Source: an uncultured Angelakisella sp.
GTDB lineage: Bacteria > Bacillota > Clostridia > Oscillospirales > Ruminococcaceae
Assembly: GCA_910585525.1 (NCBI GenBank)
Contig: CAJUFR010000025.1
Coordinates: 1 to 30,387 of the forward strand
Direction: 5' to 3'
Length of the DNA: 30,387 nt
Shown: in pieces, positions 1 to 7,625 of the stretch
How the letters are laid out: each line of letters opens with the position of its first letter
How positions within the stretch are numbered: position 1 is the first letter of the stretch
The notes under the pieces: model-generated
What the model saw: only the letters and a program-made list of their open reading frames with translations
Database searches by the model: none
Told to the model about the DNA's origin: nothing
Made by a program: the position numbers and the translations under genes

Positions 1-105
1 CTCCAGGGGGTCGCCCTCCCGTATCCTCATCGTCCGGCGGATCTCCTTGGGGATGACCACCCTCCCCAGGTCGTCGATCCTTCTCACGATTCCTGTGGCC
101 TTCAT
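1..105 (-). CDS. spoVT: Stage V sporulation protein T, AbrB/SpoVT family regulator (5' end only)
   Basis: The gene is cut by the window edge; only the first 35 codons are present. They read MKATGIVRRIDDLGRVVIPK and continue with EIRRTMRIREGDPLE, which is the swapped-hairpin DNA-binding domain of AbrB-like proteins and is almost identical to what I recall of the Bacillus SpoVT N-terminus. A GGAGGAAAGG ribosome binding site lies at about 112-121 upstream of the ATG at 103-105. In the known family SpoVT is a DNA-binding regulator that modulates forespore gene expression late in sporulation; its C-terminal GAF-like domain would lie outside the window. It is divergent from the gene at 352. AbrB has a related N-terminus, but this sequence fits SpoVT better. 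Confidence 0.9.
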   Translation of the reverse strand, partial: MKATGIVRRIDDLGRVVIPKEIRRTMRIREGDPLE

Positions 106-269
106 AGCTTTCCTTTCCTCCTATATCAATGAGTTGTTTTTTCCATCATCGCTGCCGTCCTTCCCCTGGTGACGCTCCTAGTATTTGTCGGGGCAGGTCA
201 TTTATTCCGGCGGCGGCGGAAAGGAAAGGGCCGCTTTTCCACAAAACAGGTGCAATTTTGCCCCGGCTG

Positions 270-278
270 TGGTATACT
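270..278 (+). promoter_or_regulatory. Extended -10 promoter for the gene at 352
   Basis: TGG followed by TATACT (273-278) forms an extended -10 element. The -35 region 17 bases upstream (GTGCAA) is poor, as is usual for extended -10 promoters. Transcription would begin near 285, giving a leader of about 65 bases. Confidence 0.5.
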
Positions 279-351
279 GGGTATGGCAAGACCGTGGGGA
301 ATGAAAGGATGGTGAGGATGGCGTAAAGGACAAAAGGAGATACCGATCACA

Positions 352-1338
352 ATGAATATCGACCCTACCAATTTCAGCGGCCTTCCCATGGAACACCTCA
401 TCGGCAGCCCCCGCCTGCCAGCGGCGGAAGGGACTTCCTTTTTGGCGGAGGTCTACAAAAAGAGCCTTTCGGCGGAGGGCGTCCAGGACACGGCCCCGGT
501 CCAGCCCCAGGGGCTGGAGGAGCGGCTCAAGGCCCGGTACCCCGGGCTGGTCTATCACGTGTTCGACGGCAGTTCCCGCTGCTGGCGCTCCCGGCAGGAC
601 TACCCCTTCCACAAGATCTACCAGCAGGGCACCGACCCGGCGGAGATCGAGAACTGGCGGCCCTCCGGCCCTAACCCCGATCCCCTTTCCCCCCAGGTAC
701 AGCGTAATCTGGGCTCCATCCCCCCGGGGAGCAAAGCGGTGATCATCCACCCGGCGGTACAGAAGCGGATGGAGGAGGACCCCGCCTACGCCGACGTCAT
801 TTATGACCGCATCGAGGCCTGGTTCACCTTCGACGTGGCGCGCAACGAGGCCATCCTTCCCGGCTGCACCGCAGGCATGTCCCAGTGCCTTGCCATCGGG
901 GAGGACGGGGAGATCGCCAATGTCCAGGCGTGCAGCAGCGGTGGCGGCATCACCCGGTCCAAAAGCGGTGACGACGACGAGGAGAGTTTTTGGGACGCCA
1001 GGCTGAAGCGCCACCGTGCCTATATGCGCCAGGTGGTGGAGGCCCAGATCCTCCACGCCCTGGGTCTCACCGGGCAGTTGGCCGCCCTGCGCCAGGCCCG
1101 GGAAAAGGGGGCGGCGTCTGTCTCCACCGGCGGCTCCCGTTCCGGCATGGACCAGCAATTTGCCGCCCTCCAGTCCTCCCAGCTGTCCCAGGCCGCCATC
1201 GCCCAGACGGTGGCGATGATGAACGACCCCCAGCTGCGGGAAGCCCTGGGGGAGACGGTGGCTGGGACGCCCCTGGACACGGTGTTCCAGTGCACCCGGG
1301 ACGCCATCACCAGCTTCCACCCCACCGCCATCCTGTGA
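352..1338 (+). CDS. Unrecognised 328-aa protein
   Basis: I do not recognise this protein with confidence. The ATG at 352 is supported by AAGGAG at 334-339, although the spacing of 12 bases is long. There is no signal peptide or membrane segment, so it is probably cytoplasmic. Visible features are a low-complexity N-terminus (about residues 1-60), an aromatic, charged stretch around YHVFDGSSRCWRSRQDYPFH (about residues 68-87), a segment IHPAVQKRMEEDPAYADVIY (about residues 131-150), a Gly/Ser then acidic linker (SSGGG to DDDEE, about residues 197-213), and an Ala/Gln/Ser-rich helical C-terminus. The IHPAVQKRMEEDP segment vaguely recalls the DUF6033 group of Clostridia proteins, but this is only an impression. 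It is transcribed alone, with its own promoter and terminator, divergent from spoVT. Confidence 0.75.
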   Translation: MNIDPTNFSGLPMEHLIGSPRLPAAEGTSFLAEVYKKSLSAEGVQDTAPVQPQGLEERLKARYPGLVYHVFDGSSRCWRSRQDYPFHKIYQQGTDPAEIENWRPSGPNPDPLSPQVQRNLGSIPPGSKAVIIHPAVQKRMEEDPAYADVIYDRIEAWFTFDVARNEAILPGCTAGMSQCLAIGEDGEIANVQACSSGGGITRSKSGDDDEESFWDARLKRHRAYMRQVVEAQILHALGLTGQLAALRQAREKGAASVSTGGSRSGMDQQFAALQSSQLSQAAIAQTVAMMNDPQLREALGETVAGTPLDTVFQCTRDAITSFHPTAIL

Positions 1339-1492
1339 CCCGTTTGGACCCCGCCCGGGGAGAACGGACACGGGCCCTGAACGACCGACGGGCCCGGCGT
1401 GGTACAGGATGATCTTTTACAGCTTCGTACGATAGATCAACGAGCCATCCCGCCAGAAAGCCTTCCCCAAGCCTTGCTTTTTATTCCAAGAA

Positions 1493-1547
1493 GAGCCGCC
1501 GCCCGGCGATACCTGGGCGGCGGCTCCTGCTGTTGTTTGTTTTTTGG
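1493..1547 (+). terminator. Rho-independent terminator after the 352 gene
   Basis: A perfect 12-bp stem, GAGCCGCCGCCC (1493-1504) with GGGCGGCGGCTC (1515-1526) and a 10-base loop, is followed by a T-rich tract (TGTTGTTTGTTTTTT, to 1545). It lies about 155 bases beyond the stop codon at 1338. I see no gene in the DNA between them. Confidence 0.8.
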
Positions 1548-1734
1548 AAGCTGTGCCAATAGCCGAAGCGTGCAGATTGGCGAGCAAATTTTTCGTATGC
1601 CGACGCCAAAAAAGCGCAGAGCCCTTACGGGCACGTCGGCTACGCCGAATACTGTATGTATTTCAAGATTTTTTGACAAAGGCAGGCGAAAAATTTGCCG
1701 TCAAGATGCATGCGGCGGCTGTTGGGACAGCTTC
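1547..1734. repeat. 188-bp imperfect palindromic element
   Basis: The outer ends are near-perfect reverse complements: GAAGCTGTGCCAATAGCCG from 1547, and GAAGCTGTCCCAACAGCCG read on the other strand from 1734. Similarity continues inward for about 70 bases, including the 12-base block GCAAATTTTTCG and a CAAAAAA block; by eye about three quarters of positions pair. The centre (about 1615-1660) contains a smaller hairpin CCCTTACGGG. The right end abuts the stop codon of the chemotaxis gene at 1735 exactly. No open frame of note is inside. Ends, size and symmetry suggest a MITE- or REP-like interspersed element; when transcribed from the right it would form a long hairpin and could act as the 3' end of the chemotaxis mRNA. 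No second copy was noticed in this window. Confidence 0.65.
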
Positions 1735-3708
1735 TTATACTCGGGCCAGGGTGAACTGCTCTACCAGGTCCTTGAGGCTCCCGGCCTCGGCGGAAAGTTC
1801 CTCGCTGGCGGCGGCGCTCTGCTGGGCGGTGGCGGAGTTGGTCTGCACCACCGAGGATATCTGGTCGATGCCGTCGGTGACCTGGGCGATGGCCATGGTC
1901 TGGTTCTCCACCGCCGACACCACGATGTCCATCTGGGTGGTGACGTGGCCGGCGTAAACGCTGGTCTGCTGCAACGACCCGGTGACCTTATCCACCACCT
2001 GGCTGCCCTCGGTGACGGCGGCGATGGAACCCTCGATGAGTTCCTTGGTGGACTTGGCGGCCTCGTCGGACTTGGAGGCCAGGTTGCGGACCTCATCCGC
2101 CACCACGGCGAAGCCCTTGCCGGCGGCGCCGGCCCGGGCGGCCTCCACGGCGGCGTTGAGGGCCAGGATGTTGGTCTGGAAGGCGATGTTCTCGATGGTG
2201 GCGATGATCTTGGATATCTCCTCGGAGGACTTGAGGATCCGCTGCATGGCGCTGTTCAGGTCCTGGACATAGCCCACGCTGGTGCCCAGCTGGGCGCCGG
2301 CCTGGCCCACGAAGTTCCCCGCCTCCTTGGCGGCCTCCGCCGTCCGTTTGGCGCTGGCGGAGATATCACTGATGGTAGCCGCCAGCTGCTGCACCGAACT
2401 GGCCTGGTTGATGGAGCCCTCGCTGAGGCTCTGGGCGCCGGAGGAGACCTGGCCGCTGGCGGAGGAGACCTGCTCGGCGGAGGCGTTGATCTGCTGCATG
2501 GTGCCGCTCAGCTGGACCTTGAGGGTGCGCATGGAGGAAAGGATGCTCTGGAAATCCCCAACATAGGCTTCGCTATGGCGGGAACGGACATCCAGGTTCT
2601 GGTCAGCCATCTCGGTGAGGATATAGCCAATGTCGTTGATGATGTCGTTGAGCCCCTCCACCATCTCGGCGGTGGAGCGGGTCAACTCTGCCGTCTCGTC
2701 CCTGCCGGTGGCTTGGGGGACGGGGGAGGACAGGTCGCCCTTCACCAGCAGCTTCATCCGCTCGGCGCAGGCCCGCATGGGGGCGCTGATGTTGTTGGAC
2801 AGCTTCAGGGCCACCACGATGGAGGCCAGGCTGGCGGCAATGACCACCAGCACGTTCAGGGCCATGCCAACGTATGTATCGGTGAGGTAGTCCTTCTTCA
2901 TGGCGGTGACGGCGACGCTCCAGCCGTCGGTGCCCTCCACCGGGGCGTAGGCGGCGTACCAGGGCCCCTGGGCGGTGTTGTAGCCACCGAAGCCGCTCTT
3001 CCCCTGGCGCATATCGGCGTGGATGGCGGCCAACTCCTTCAGCGACCGGTCGGACTGCGCCTCCTGCTCGATGTTCTGGGTGGTGATGGTCTCCAGGGTG
3101 GTATCTGCGATGGTGTCGCCGGATTTGTTGATCATATAGGCCCGGCTGTTCTCGCTGACCTTGATGGAGGTGACGATGTCGTTAAGGAAGGTCTCCGGGG
3201 GGACGAAGTAGACCACCCCAGCCACGCGGCCGCCCCGGCTGCCGCCGCTGTAGATGGGCGCCGCCACCATGATGGACAACTCGCCGGTGATCTTGCTCAC
3301 CAGCGGCTCGGATACATAGACGTTCCCCTTCATGGCCTGCTGCACATACTCCCGGTCGGAATAATCCTTGCCGTCAAAGATGCTGATGCCGTTGGCCCCC
3401 ACCACGTTGCCCCGCTGGAAGCCGTGCATACTGACCCGCTCGTCGATGATGGCCCGCTTCTCCTCCAACGGCGCTTCCGCGTCGGAAAGCTGGGGGATGA
3501 GGCCGGTATCCATGGCCACATTTTTGTAGGCTGTCAACTCCTGGGTGACACGGTCCGACGCCAGGACGGCGGTCTCCCGCAGCATTTGATCCACGGTGGC
3601 AACGGTATTCCGGTAGTTGAGGGTGATGCTCACCGAGCCCACCAGGACCAGGGCGATGACGACCGTCGCCATCAGGCACACTGTGATCTTTTTGCGAATA
3701 CTCCTCAT
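1735..3708 (-). CDS. Methyl-accepting chemotaxis protein with dCache sensor
   Basis: This 657-aa transmembrane chemoreceptor would signal to CheA/CheW. A first membrane segment (about residues 9-29) is followed by an extracellular sensor (about 33-275) with the Cache-like stretch KDYSDREYVQQAMKGNVYVS and a downstream MVAAPIYSGG, typical of dCache_1 domains. The second membrane segment (about 280-302) leads into a HAMP domain (about 303-355). The cytoplasmic signalling domain has the highly conserved hairpin tip around IENIAFQTNILALNAAVEAA (about 505-525) followed by ARAGAAGKGFAVVADEVRNL. I cannot see the R..WY motif of amino-acid-binding dCache domains, so the ligand is unknown. No C-terminal CheR-docking pentapeptide is present. 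It is divergent from the MarR/MATE pair and has its own consensus promoter. No other chemotaxis gene is in the window. Confidence 0.95.
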   Translation of the reverse strand: MRSIRKKITVCLMATVVIALVLVGSVSITLNYRNTVATVDQMLRETAVLASDRVTQELTAYKNVAMDTGLIPQLSDAEAPLEEKRAIIDERVSMHGFQRGNVVGANGISIFDGKDYSDREYVQQAMKGNVYVSEPLVSKITGELSIMVAAPIYSGGSRGGRVAGVVYFVPPETFLNDIVTSIKVSENSRAYMINKSGDTIADTTLETITTQNIEQEAQSDRSLKELAAIHADMRQGKSGFGGYNTAQGPWYAAYAPVEGTDGWSVAVTAMKKDYLTDTYVGMALNVLVVIAASLASIVVALKLSNNISAPMRACAERMKLLVKGDLSSPVPQATGRDETAELTRSTAEMVEGLNDIINDIGYILTEMADQNLDVRSRHSEAYVGDFQSILSSMRTLKVQLSGTMQQINASAEQVSSASGQVSSGAQSLSEGSINQASSVQQLAATISDISASAKRTAEAAKEAGNFVGQAGAQLGTSVGYVQDLNSAMQRILKSSEEISKIIATIENIAFQTNILALNAAVEAARAGAAGKGFAVVADEVRNLASKSDEAAKSTKELIEGSIAAVTEGSQVVDKVTGSLQQTSVYAGHVTTQMDIVVSAVENQTMAIAQVTDGIDQISSVVQTNSATAQQSAAASEELSAEAGSLKDLVEQFTLARV

Positions 3709-3765
3709 CTCTCTGCACCTCTGTTTTTAGGCGGCATTACCGCCTATTGAAATAGGTATAGTCCC

Positions 3766-3794
3766 ATTATATGGAAAGAGATACCGGTTGTCAA
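3766..3794 (-). promoter_or_regulatory. Consensus sigma-A promoter of the chemotaxis gene
   Basis: Read on the minus strand, TTGACA (3789-3794), a 17-base spacer and TATAAT (3766-3771) match the housekeeping consensus exactly. The leader (about 50 bases) contains two small hairpins, CCTAT/ATAGG and AGGCGG/CCGCCT, between promoter and start codon. No obvious strong ribosome binding site precedes the ATG; GAGGTGCAGAG is the nearest. Confidence 0.85.
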
Positions 3795-3834
3795 TGGATG
3801 CGGTTGGCCAGATAGCTTTTTCTCTTTTAGGGGG

Positions 3835-3863
3835 TTGACACGAGTATGAAATCGGACTATAAT
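3835..3863 (+). promoter_or_regulatory. Consensus sigma-A promoter of the marR-MATE unit
   Basis: TTGACA (3835-3840), a 17-base spacer and TATAAT (3858-3863) match the consensus perfectly. The -10 lies inside the inverted repeat at 3844-3888, so repressor binding there would block the polymerase. Confidence 0.9.
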
Positions 3864-3888
3864 ACCCTTTGCAAGTCCGATATCATAC
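3844..3888 (+). promoter_or_regulatory. Inverted-repeat operator, probably for the MarR regulator
   Basis: GTATGAAATCGGACT (3844-3858) and AGTCCGATATCATAC (3874-3888) are reverse complements at 14 of 15 positions, separated by 15 bases. The left arm fills the promoter spacer and enters the -10; the right arm covers the transcription start region. Position immediately upstream of a marR gene suggests autoregulation; this is inference. Confidence 0.75.
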
Positions 3889-3908
3889 TAAAGTAGGGAG
3901 TGATGGCT

Positions 3909-4385
3909 ATGGCTGGAGAAGAATTGCCCGGTAAGGATTTCCTGTGGGAATACAACTGCCTGTACCGGGAGTACGACAGCATCTTCCACGACGTCGCCCT
4001 GGCATCGGGGCTTTCCGACAGCGCCTTCGCCATCCTCTACCATATCATGGAACTGGGGGACGGGTGTTTACAGAAGGATATCTGTGACCGGCTGTTTATG
4101 AGCAAACAAACCATCCATTCCGCCATCCAGAAGCTGCGGGACCAGGGGTATCTCGCCCTGGAGCCGGGCAAGGGGCGCAACATGCACATCCGCCTTACCC
4201 AGACGGGGCGGCGGATAGTCCAGCAGGTGGTGCTGCCGGTGCGGGGGCTGGAGGAGGCCGCTTTCCGGGAGTTGGGGGACCAGAGCAGCCGGGAGTTGCT
4301 GCGCCTTACCGGGCGGTATGTGGCCACCTACCGCACCCTGGCCCAGGACTACATCAGCCAGCTGCGCCAGAATCGTCCCCATTGA
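3909..4385 (+). CDS. MarR-family transcriptional regulator
   Basis: This protein of about 158 aa has a winged-helix fold: helices around SDSAFAILYHIMELGDGC, the recognition region LFMSKQTIHSAIQKLRDQGY, and the wing LEPGKGRNMHIRLTQTGRRI. MarR proteins bind palindromic DNA as dimers and are usually released by small aromatic or cationic compounds. The next gene encodes a MATE efflux pump 95 bases downstream, an arrangement like mepR-mepA of Staphylococcus, so control of the pump is the likely role. Starts are possible at GTG 3900, ATG 3903 or ATG 3909; I chose 3909 because AGGGAG at 3895-3900 is 8 bases away from it and too close to the others. An inverted repeat overlapping the promoter suggests autoregulation. 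Confidence 0.9.
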   Translation: MAGEELPGKDFLWEYNCLYREYDSIFHDVALASGLSDSAFAILYHIMELGDGCLQKDICDRLFMSKQTIHSAIQKLRDQGYLALEPGKGRNMHIRLTQTGRRIVQQVVLPVRGLEEAAFRELGDQSSRELLRLTGRYVATYRTLAQDYISQLRQNRPH

Positions 4386-4415
4386 TGCCGGAGACTTTTT
4401 GATCGTCCGGTATGA

Positions 4416-4443
4416 AAGGGCTCAGGTTTTCCCCGGAGCCTTT
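4416..4443 (+). terminator. Possible weak terminator or attenuator between marR and the MATE gene
   Basis: An 8-bp stem with one G-T pair (4416-4423 with 4436-4443, core GGCTC/GAGCC) is followed by a T-rich stretch (TTTGTTTCAGTTTGCTTTT). It could lower read-through from marR into the pump gene. The T-tract is interrupted, so the call is tentative. Confidence 0.35.
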
Positions 4444-4480
4444 GTTTCAGTTTGCTTTTCGACAAAAAAGGATATTCATT

Positions 4481-5818
4481 ATGGTAAAGATACAGCTTTC
4501 TGACCACTTCACCTATTCGAAGCTGCTTCGCTTCGTCTACCCGTCCATTGTGATGATGGTCTTTACTTCTATTTATAGTGTGGTGGACGGGTACTTCGTT
4601 TCCAACTTTGTGGGCAAGACCCCCTTTGCGGCGCTGAACCTCATCTTCCCGGTGGCCGGTGTCTTTGGGGCGGTGGGGTTCATGGTGGGCACCGGCGGCA
4701 GCGCCATCGTGGCCCGCACCCTGGGGGAGGGCAGGCCGGAGGACGCCAACCGCTACTTCTCCATGATGGTGGAGGCCACCGTCGCCAGCGGCGTGGTCCT
4801 GACCCTGCTGGCCCTTTGGCTGATGCGCCCCATCGCCGTGCTGCTCAAGGCGGAGGGGGAGATGCTGGAGTACAGCGTCCTTTACGGCTGCGTCCTCTCC
4901 CTGGGGCTGGTGCCCTTTATGCTCCAGAACGTGTTCCAGAGTTTCCTGGTGGCGGCGGAGCGGCCCAAGCTGGGGCTGGCTGTAACAGCAGCAGCAGGCG
5001 TCACCAACATGGTGCTGGACCTTCTCTTCATCGCGGTGTTCCGCTGGGGACTGGCGGGGGCCGCCGCAGCCACCGCCCTCAGCCAGGCGGTGGGGGGTGT
5101 CATCCCACTGGTCTACTTCATCTCCGGCAAAAACGACGTGCTGCGCCTCTCCTGGGCCAAGCCGGAATGGCGGGTACTGCTGGATACCTGCACCAACGGC
5201 TTTTCGGAGGTGATGAGCAACATCTCCTCGGCGGTGGTGGGCATCCTCTACAACCTCCAGCTGATGCGGCTGGCGGGGGAAAACGGGGTGGCGGCCTTTG
5301 GCACCATCATGTACGTCAACTTCTTCTTCCTGGCCATCTCCCTGGGGTACTCCATCGGCAGTTCCCCTATCATCAGCTACCACTACGGGGCGGAAAACTA
5401 CCAGGAGCTCCAGGGGCTGTTCAAAAAGAGCATGCTCCTCAACGGGGCCACCGGGCTGGTGATGACGGCGGCGTCCATCCTCTTTGCAAAGCCGGTGACC
5501 GCCATCTTCGTAGGGTACGACCCGGAGTTGTTCGCCCTCACCTCCCAGGGGTTCCTGGTCTACTCCCTGCGGTACCTCTTCTCCAGCATCGTGATCTTTG
5601 GCTCCGGCTTCTTCACGGCGCTGGGGGACGGGCTCACCTCGGCGGTGATCTCCTTCCTTCGGGCCATCGTGTTCCAGGTGGCGTCCATCCTGCTGCTGCC
5701 GGTGCTGTTCGGCGTGGACGGCATCTGGCTGGTGGGCATCACCGCCGAGACCCTGGCGGTGACGGTAGCGGCCTTCTTCTTCTGGGCCAAGCGGGACCAG
5801 TTCCATTATATTGCATAA
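4481..5818 (+). CDS. MATE-family multidrug efflux transporter
   Basis: This 445-aa polytopic membrane protein is of the expected MATE size, with about 12 hydrophobic segments. The N-terminal half begins KLLRFVYPSIVMMVFTSIYS and VVDGYFVSNFVGKTPFAALN, a typical MATE entry, followed by GTGGSAIVARTLGEG, the conserved region after the second helix. MATE proteins export organic cations, dyes and drugs in exchange for sodium or protons. I chose the ATG at 4481 because AAAAGGA (4466-4472) lies 8 bases upstream; an in-frame start at 4412 would add a hydrophilic extension without a good ribosome binding site and would overlap the hairpin at 4416. It follows the MarR gene and is probably controlled by it. 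Substrate is not predictable from the sequence. Confidence 0.93.
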   Translation: MVKIQLSDHFTYSKLLRFVYPSIVMMVFTSIYSVVDGYFVSNFVGKTPFAALNLIFPVAGVFGAVGFMVGTGGSAIVARTLGEGRPEDANRYFSMMVEATVASGVVLTLLALWLMRPIAVLLKAEGEMLEYSVLYGCVLSLGLVPFMLQNVFQSFLVAAERPKLGLAVTAAAGVTNMVLDLLFIAVFRWGLAGAAAATALSQAVGGVIPLVYFISGKNDVLRLSWAKPEWRVLLDTCTNGFSEVMSNISSAVVGILYNLQLMRLAGENGVAAFGTIMYVNFFFLAISLGYSIGSSPIISYHYGAENYQELQGLFKKSMLLNGATGLVMTAASILFAKPVTAIFVGYDPELFALTSQGFLVYSLRYLFSSIVIFGSGFFTALGDGLTSAVISFLRAIVFQVASILLLPVLFGVDGIWLVGITAETLAVTVAAFFFWAKRDQFHYIA

Positions 5819-5821
5819 AGC

Positions 5822-5862
5822 ATGACGGGCGAAGGGAATCTCCTCCGCCCGTCATATTTTCT
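5822..5862 (+). terminator. Rho-independent terminator of the marR-MATE unit
   Basis: A perfect 10-bp stem, ATGACGGGCG (5822-5831) with CGCCCGTCAT (5846-5855), is followed by ATTTTCTT, 4 bases after the stop codon. Confidence 0.88.
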
Positions 5863-6041
5863 TAAAATAAGTTTCACGCTTCTGTGAAATAATCTTCAAA
5901 TCAGCGTCATATTGACGGGGTATCATATAGTCACAGCAAAAGACCACCGGCCGGGACCCCATGACGGCATCCGCCGCGGATGGGAATAGGCCAGGCGGTG
6001 GGAAACATAAAATAAAAGATGTCAAGGAGGTCAGCACCTTT

Positions 6042-7415
6042 ATGAACGGTTACGACGAGCACAACAACGGCAGTGGCGGACAGCAGCCCGCCAGCCGGGG
6101 AGGATGGAGCGGCTACCAGGGGGACCAGAGCCGCCAGGAATTCTTCCAGCGGTACAACAGCGTTTTCCAGGAGCCCGCCGGCAGCTACCAGGGCAGCTAC
6201 AGCAGCCCGCCCTCTCCCCCACCCTCCTACCAGCCCCAGCCCCCGGCCCGGGAGCGGCGCAAGGGCGGCGGCAAGGGGTGGATCGCCGGGGTGCTGGCCG
6301 CCTGTATGGTGGTGTCGGTGGCGGGCGGGGCCCTGGGGGCCTACGGCATGAACTACCTCTCCCGCAAGGAGGGCACCATCTTCTACCAGGCGGTGGGCAG
6401 CGGCAACAGCGAGACCGCCCTCCCCACCCCTGACGCCACCCAGGCGGGTTACACCGGCGGGGTGCTGTCGGTCAGCGAGATCGCCGCCCTGGCCTCCCCC
6501 TCGGTGGTGGAGATCCGCACCGAGAAGGTATCCACCAGCAACTTCCTGGGACAGTATGTCCAGACCGGGGCCGGCAGCGGGGTCATCCTTTCGGCGGATG
6601 GCACCATCGTCACCAATGACCACGTGGTGGAGGGGGCCACCCGCATCACCGTCACCACCGTGGACGGCACCGAGTACGAAGCCACCCTGCTGGGCACCGA
6701 TTCCAAGACCGACGTGGCGGTGCTGAAGGTGGAGGCCACCGGCCTCACCCCTGTCATCCTGGGGGATTCGGATGCGCTGACGGTGGGGGAATACACCATG
6801 GTCATCGGCAACCCCCTGGGCCAGCTGGGCGGCACCGTCACCGACGGCATCATCAGCGCCCTGAGCCGTGACGTCACCATCAACGGGGAGACGATGAACC
6901 TCCTCCAGACCAACGCCGCCATCAACCCCGGCAACTCCGGCGGCGGGATGTTCAACGAAAAGGGCGAACTGGTGGGCATCGTCAACGCCAAGTCGGGGAA
7001 CACCGACGGCTCCACCAGCATCGAGGGACTGGGCTTCGCCATCCCGGTGAACACGGTGAAAAAGTCGGTGGAGGAACTGCTGGAATACGGCTACGTCCGT
7101 GGCCGCCCCGCCCTGGGGGTCAGCCTGGTGGATATCGATTCGATGGAGAAAGCCTTCCAGTACCGGGTTGGCCGCCTGGGGGTCTATGTGGCCACCGTCA
7201 CTGCGGGCGGCGCCTCCGAGGCCGCCGGCGTCAAGGTGGGGGACTGTATCGTCTCCATCGGTGACGTGGCGGTGGAAAGCTACGCCGACGTCAAGGCCCA
7301 GCTGAACAACCACTCGGTGGGGGATGTCATCCAGCTGCAGGTGATCCGGGACGGCCGGACCCTCACCCTGGAGATCACCCTGGAGGAGTTCAAGCCCACC
7401 CCCAGCGAGGAATAA
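6042..7415 (+). CDS. HtrA/DegP-like membrane-anchored serine protease with PDZ domain
   Basis: This 457-aa protease would act in envelope protein quality control. The first 75 residues are hydrophilic, rich in Gly, Gln, Ser, Tyr and Pro, and probably disordered in the cytoplasm. One membrane segment follows a basic RERRKGGGKGW stretch (about residues 78-100). The S1C protease domain (about 140-340) carries the complete triad: His194 in TNDHVVEG, Asp224 in SKTDVAVLKV and Ser299 in NPGNSGGG. A PDZ domain occupies about 356-450 (RPALGVSL to DGRTLTLEI). The start at 6042 is set by a perfect AAGGAGGT at 6024-6031. A short TTTCAC/GTGAAA inverted repeat lies at 5872-5889 upstream; no clear promoter could be assigned. 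The gene appears monocistronic. Family assignment is firm; DegP, DegQ or HtrA naming is not decidable here. Confidence 0.95.
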   Translation: MNGYDEHNNGSGGQQPASRGGWSGYQGDQSRQEFFQRYNSVFQEPAGSYQGSYSSPPSPPPSYQPQPPARERRKGGGKGWIAGVLAACMVVSVAGGALGAYGMNYLSRKEGTIFYQAVGSGNSETALPTPDATQAGYTGGVLSVSEIAALASPSVVEIRTEKVSTSNFLGQYVQTGAGSGVILSADGTIVTNDHVVEGATRITVTTVDGTEYEATLLGTDSKTDVAVLKVEATGLTPVILGDSDALTVGEYTMVIGNPLGQLGGTVTDGIISALSRDVTINGETMNLLQTNAAINPGNSGGGMFNEKGELVGIVNAKSGNTDGSTSIEGLGFAIPVNTVKKSVEELLEYGYVRGRPALGVSLVDIDSMEKAFQYRVGRLGVYVATVTAGGASEAAGVKVGDCIVSIGDVAVESYADVKAQLNNHSVGDVIQLQVIRDGRTLTLEITLEEFKPTPSEE

Positions 7416-7468
7416 AAAACGCCATCCTCTTTCCCATACTTCCCTCCTCTCTCTTTTTTGGGCGCTGA

Positions 7469-7498
7469 CCCCGCCGCGCCAGCGATGGCGCGGCGGGG
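7469..7498. other. GC-rich perfect hairpin without T-tract
   Basis: CCCCGCCGCGCC (7469-7480) and GGCGCGGCGGGG (7487-7498) pair perfectly around AGCGAT. Neither strand has a T-run after it, so it is not a classical terminator. It is the first of four consecutive hairpins between the convergent HtrA and 7684 genes. Confidence 0.6.
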
Positions 7499-7549
7499 AG
7501 GGCAGCGGCCCACCGGAGCGGAAGTCCTTCCATCATAAATATTTCTCTA

Positions 7550-7582
7550 CCTGCCGGGTGGACGGAATACCGGCCCGGCAGG
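7550..7582. other. Perfect 9-bp hairpin
   Basis: CCTGCCGGG (7550-7558) and CCCGGCAGG (7574-7582) pair around a 15-base loop. No T-tract follows on either strand. Function unknown; it may help fold the 3' end of the htrA mRNA. Confidence 0.5.
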
Positions 7583-7597
7583 CGGGAAAGCCAAAAC

Positions 7598-7620
7598 AAC
7601 GCCGGTAGGGCGGTTTTTTT
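7598..7620 (+). terminator. Probable terminator for the htrA transcript
   Basis: AACGCC (7598-7603) pairs with GGCGGTT (7609-7615) with one bulged G, and runs into seven Ts (7614-7620). It lies about 180 bases after the htrA stop codon. Confidence 0.5.
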
Positions 7621-7625
7621 ATGGG

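Noticed and set aside
3755..3771. Possible second MarR half-site (GGACTATA) in the chemotaxis promoter
   Set aside because: Only eight bases agree with the operator region and there is no inverted partner.
4412..4480. Upstream start for the MATE transporter
   Set aside because: There is no ribosome binding site, and it would translate through the possible attenuator; ATG 4481 is better.
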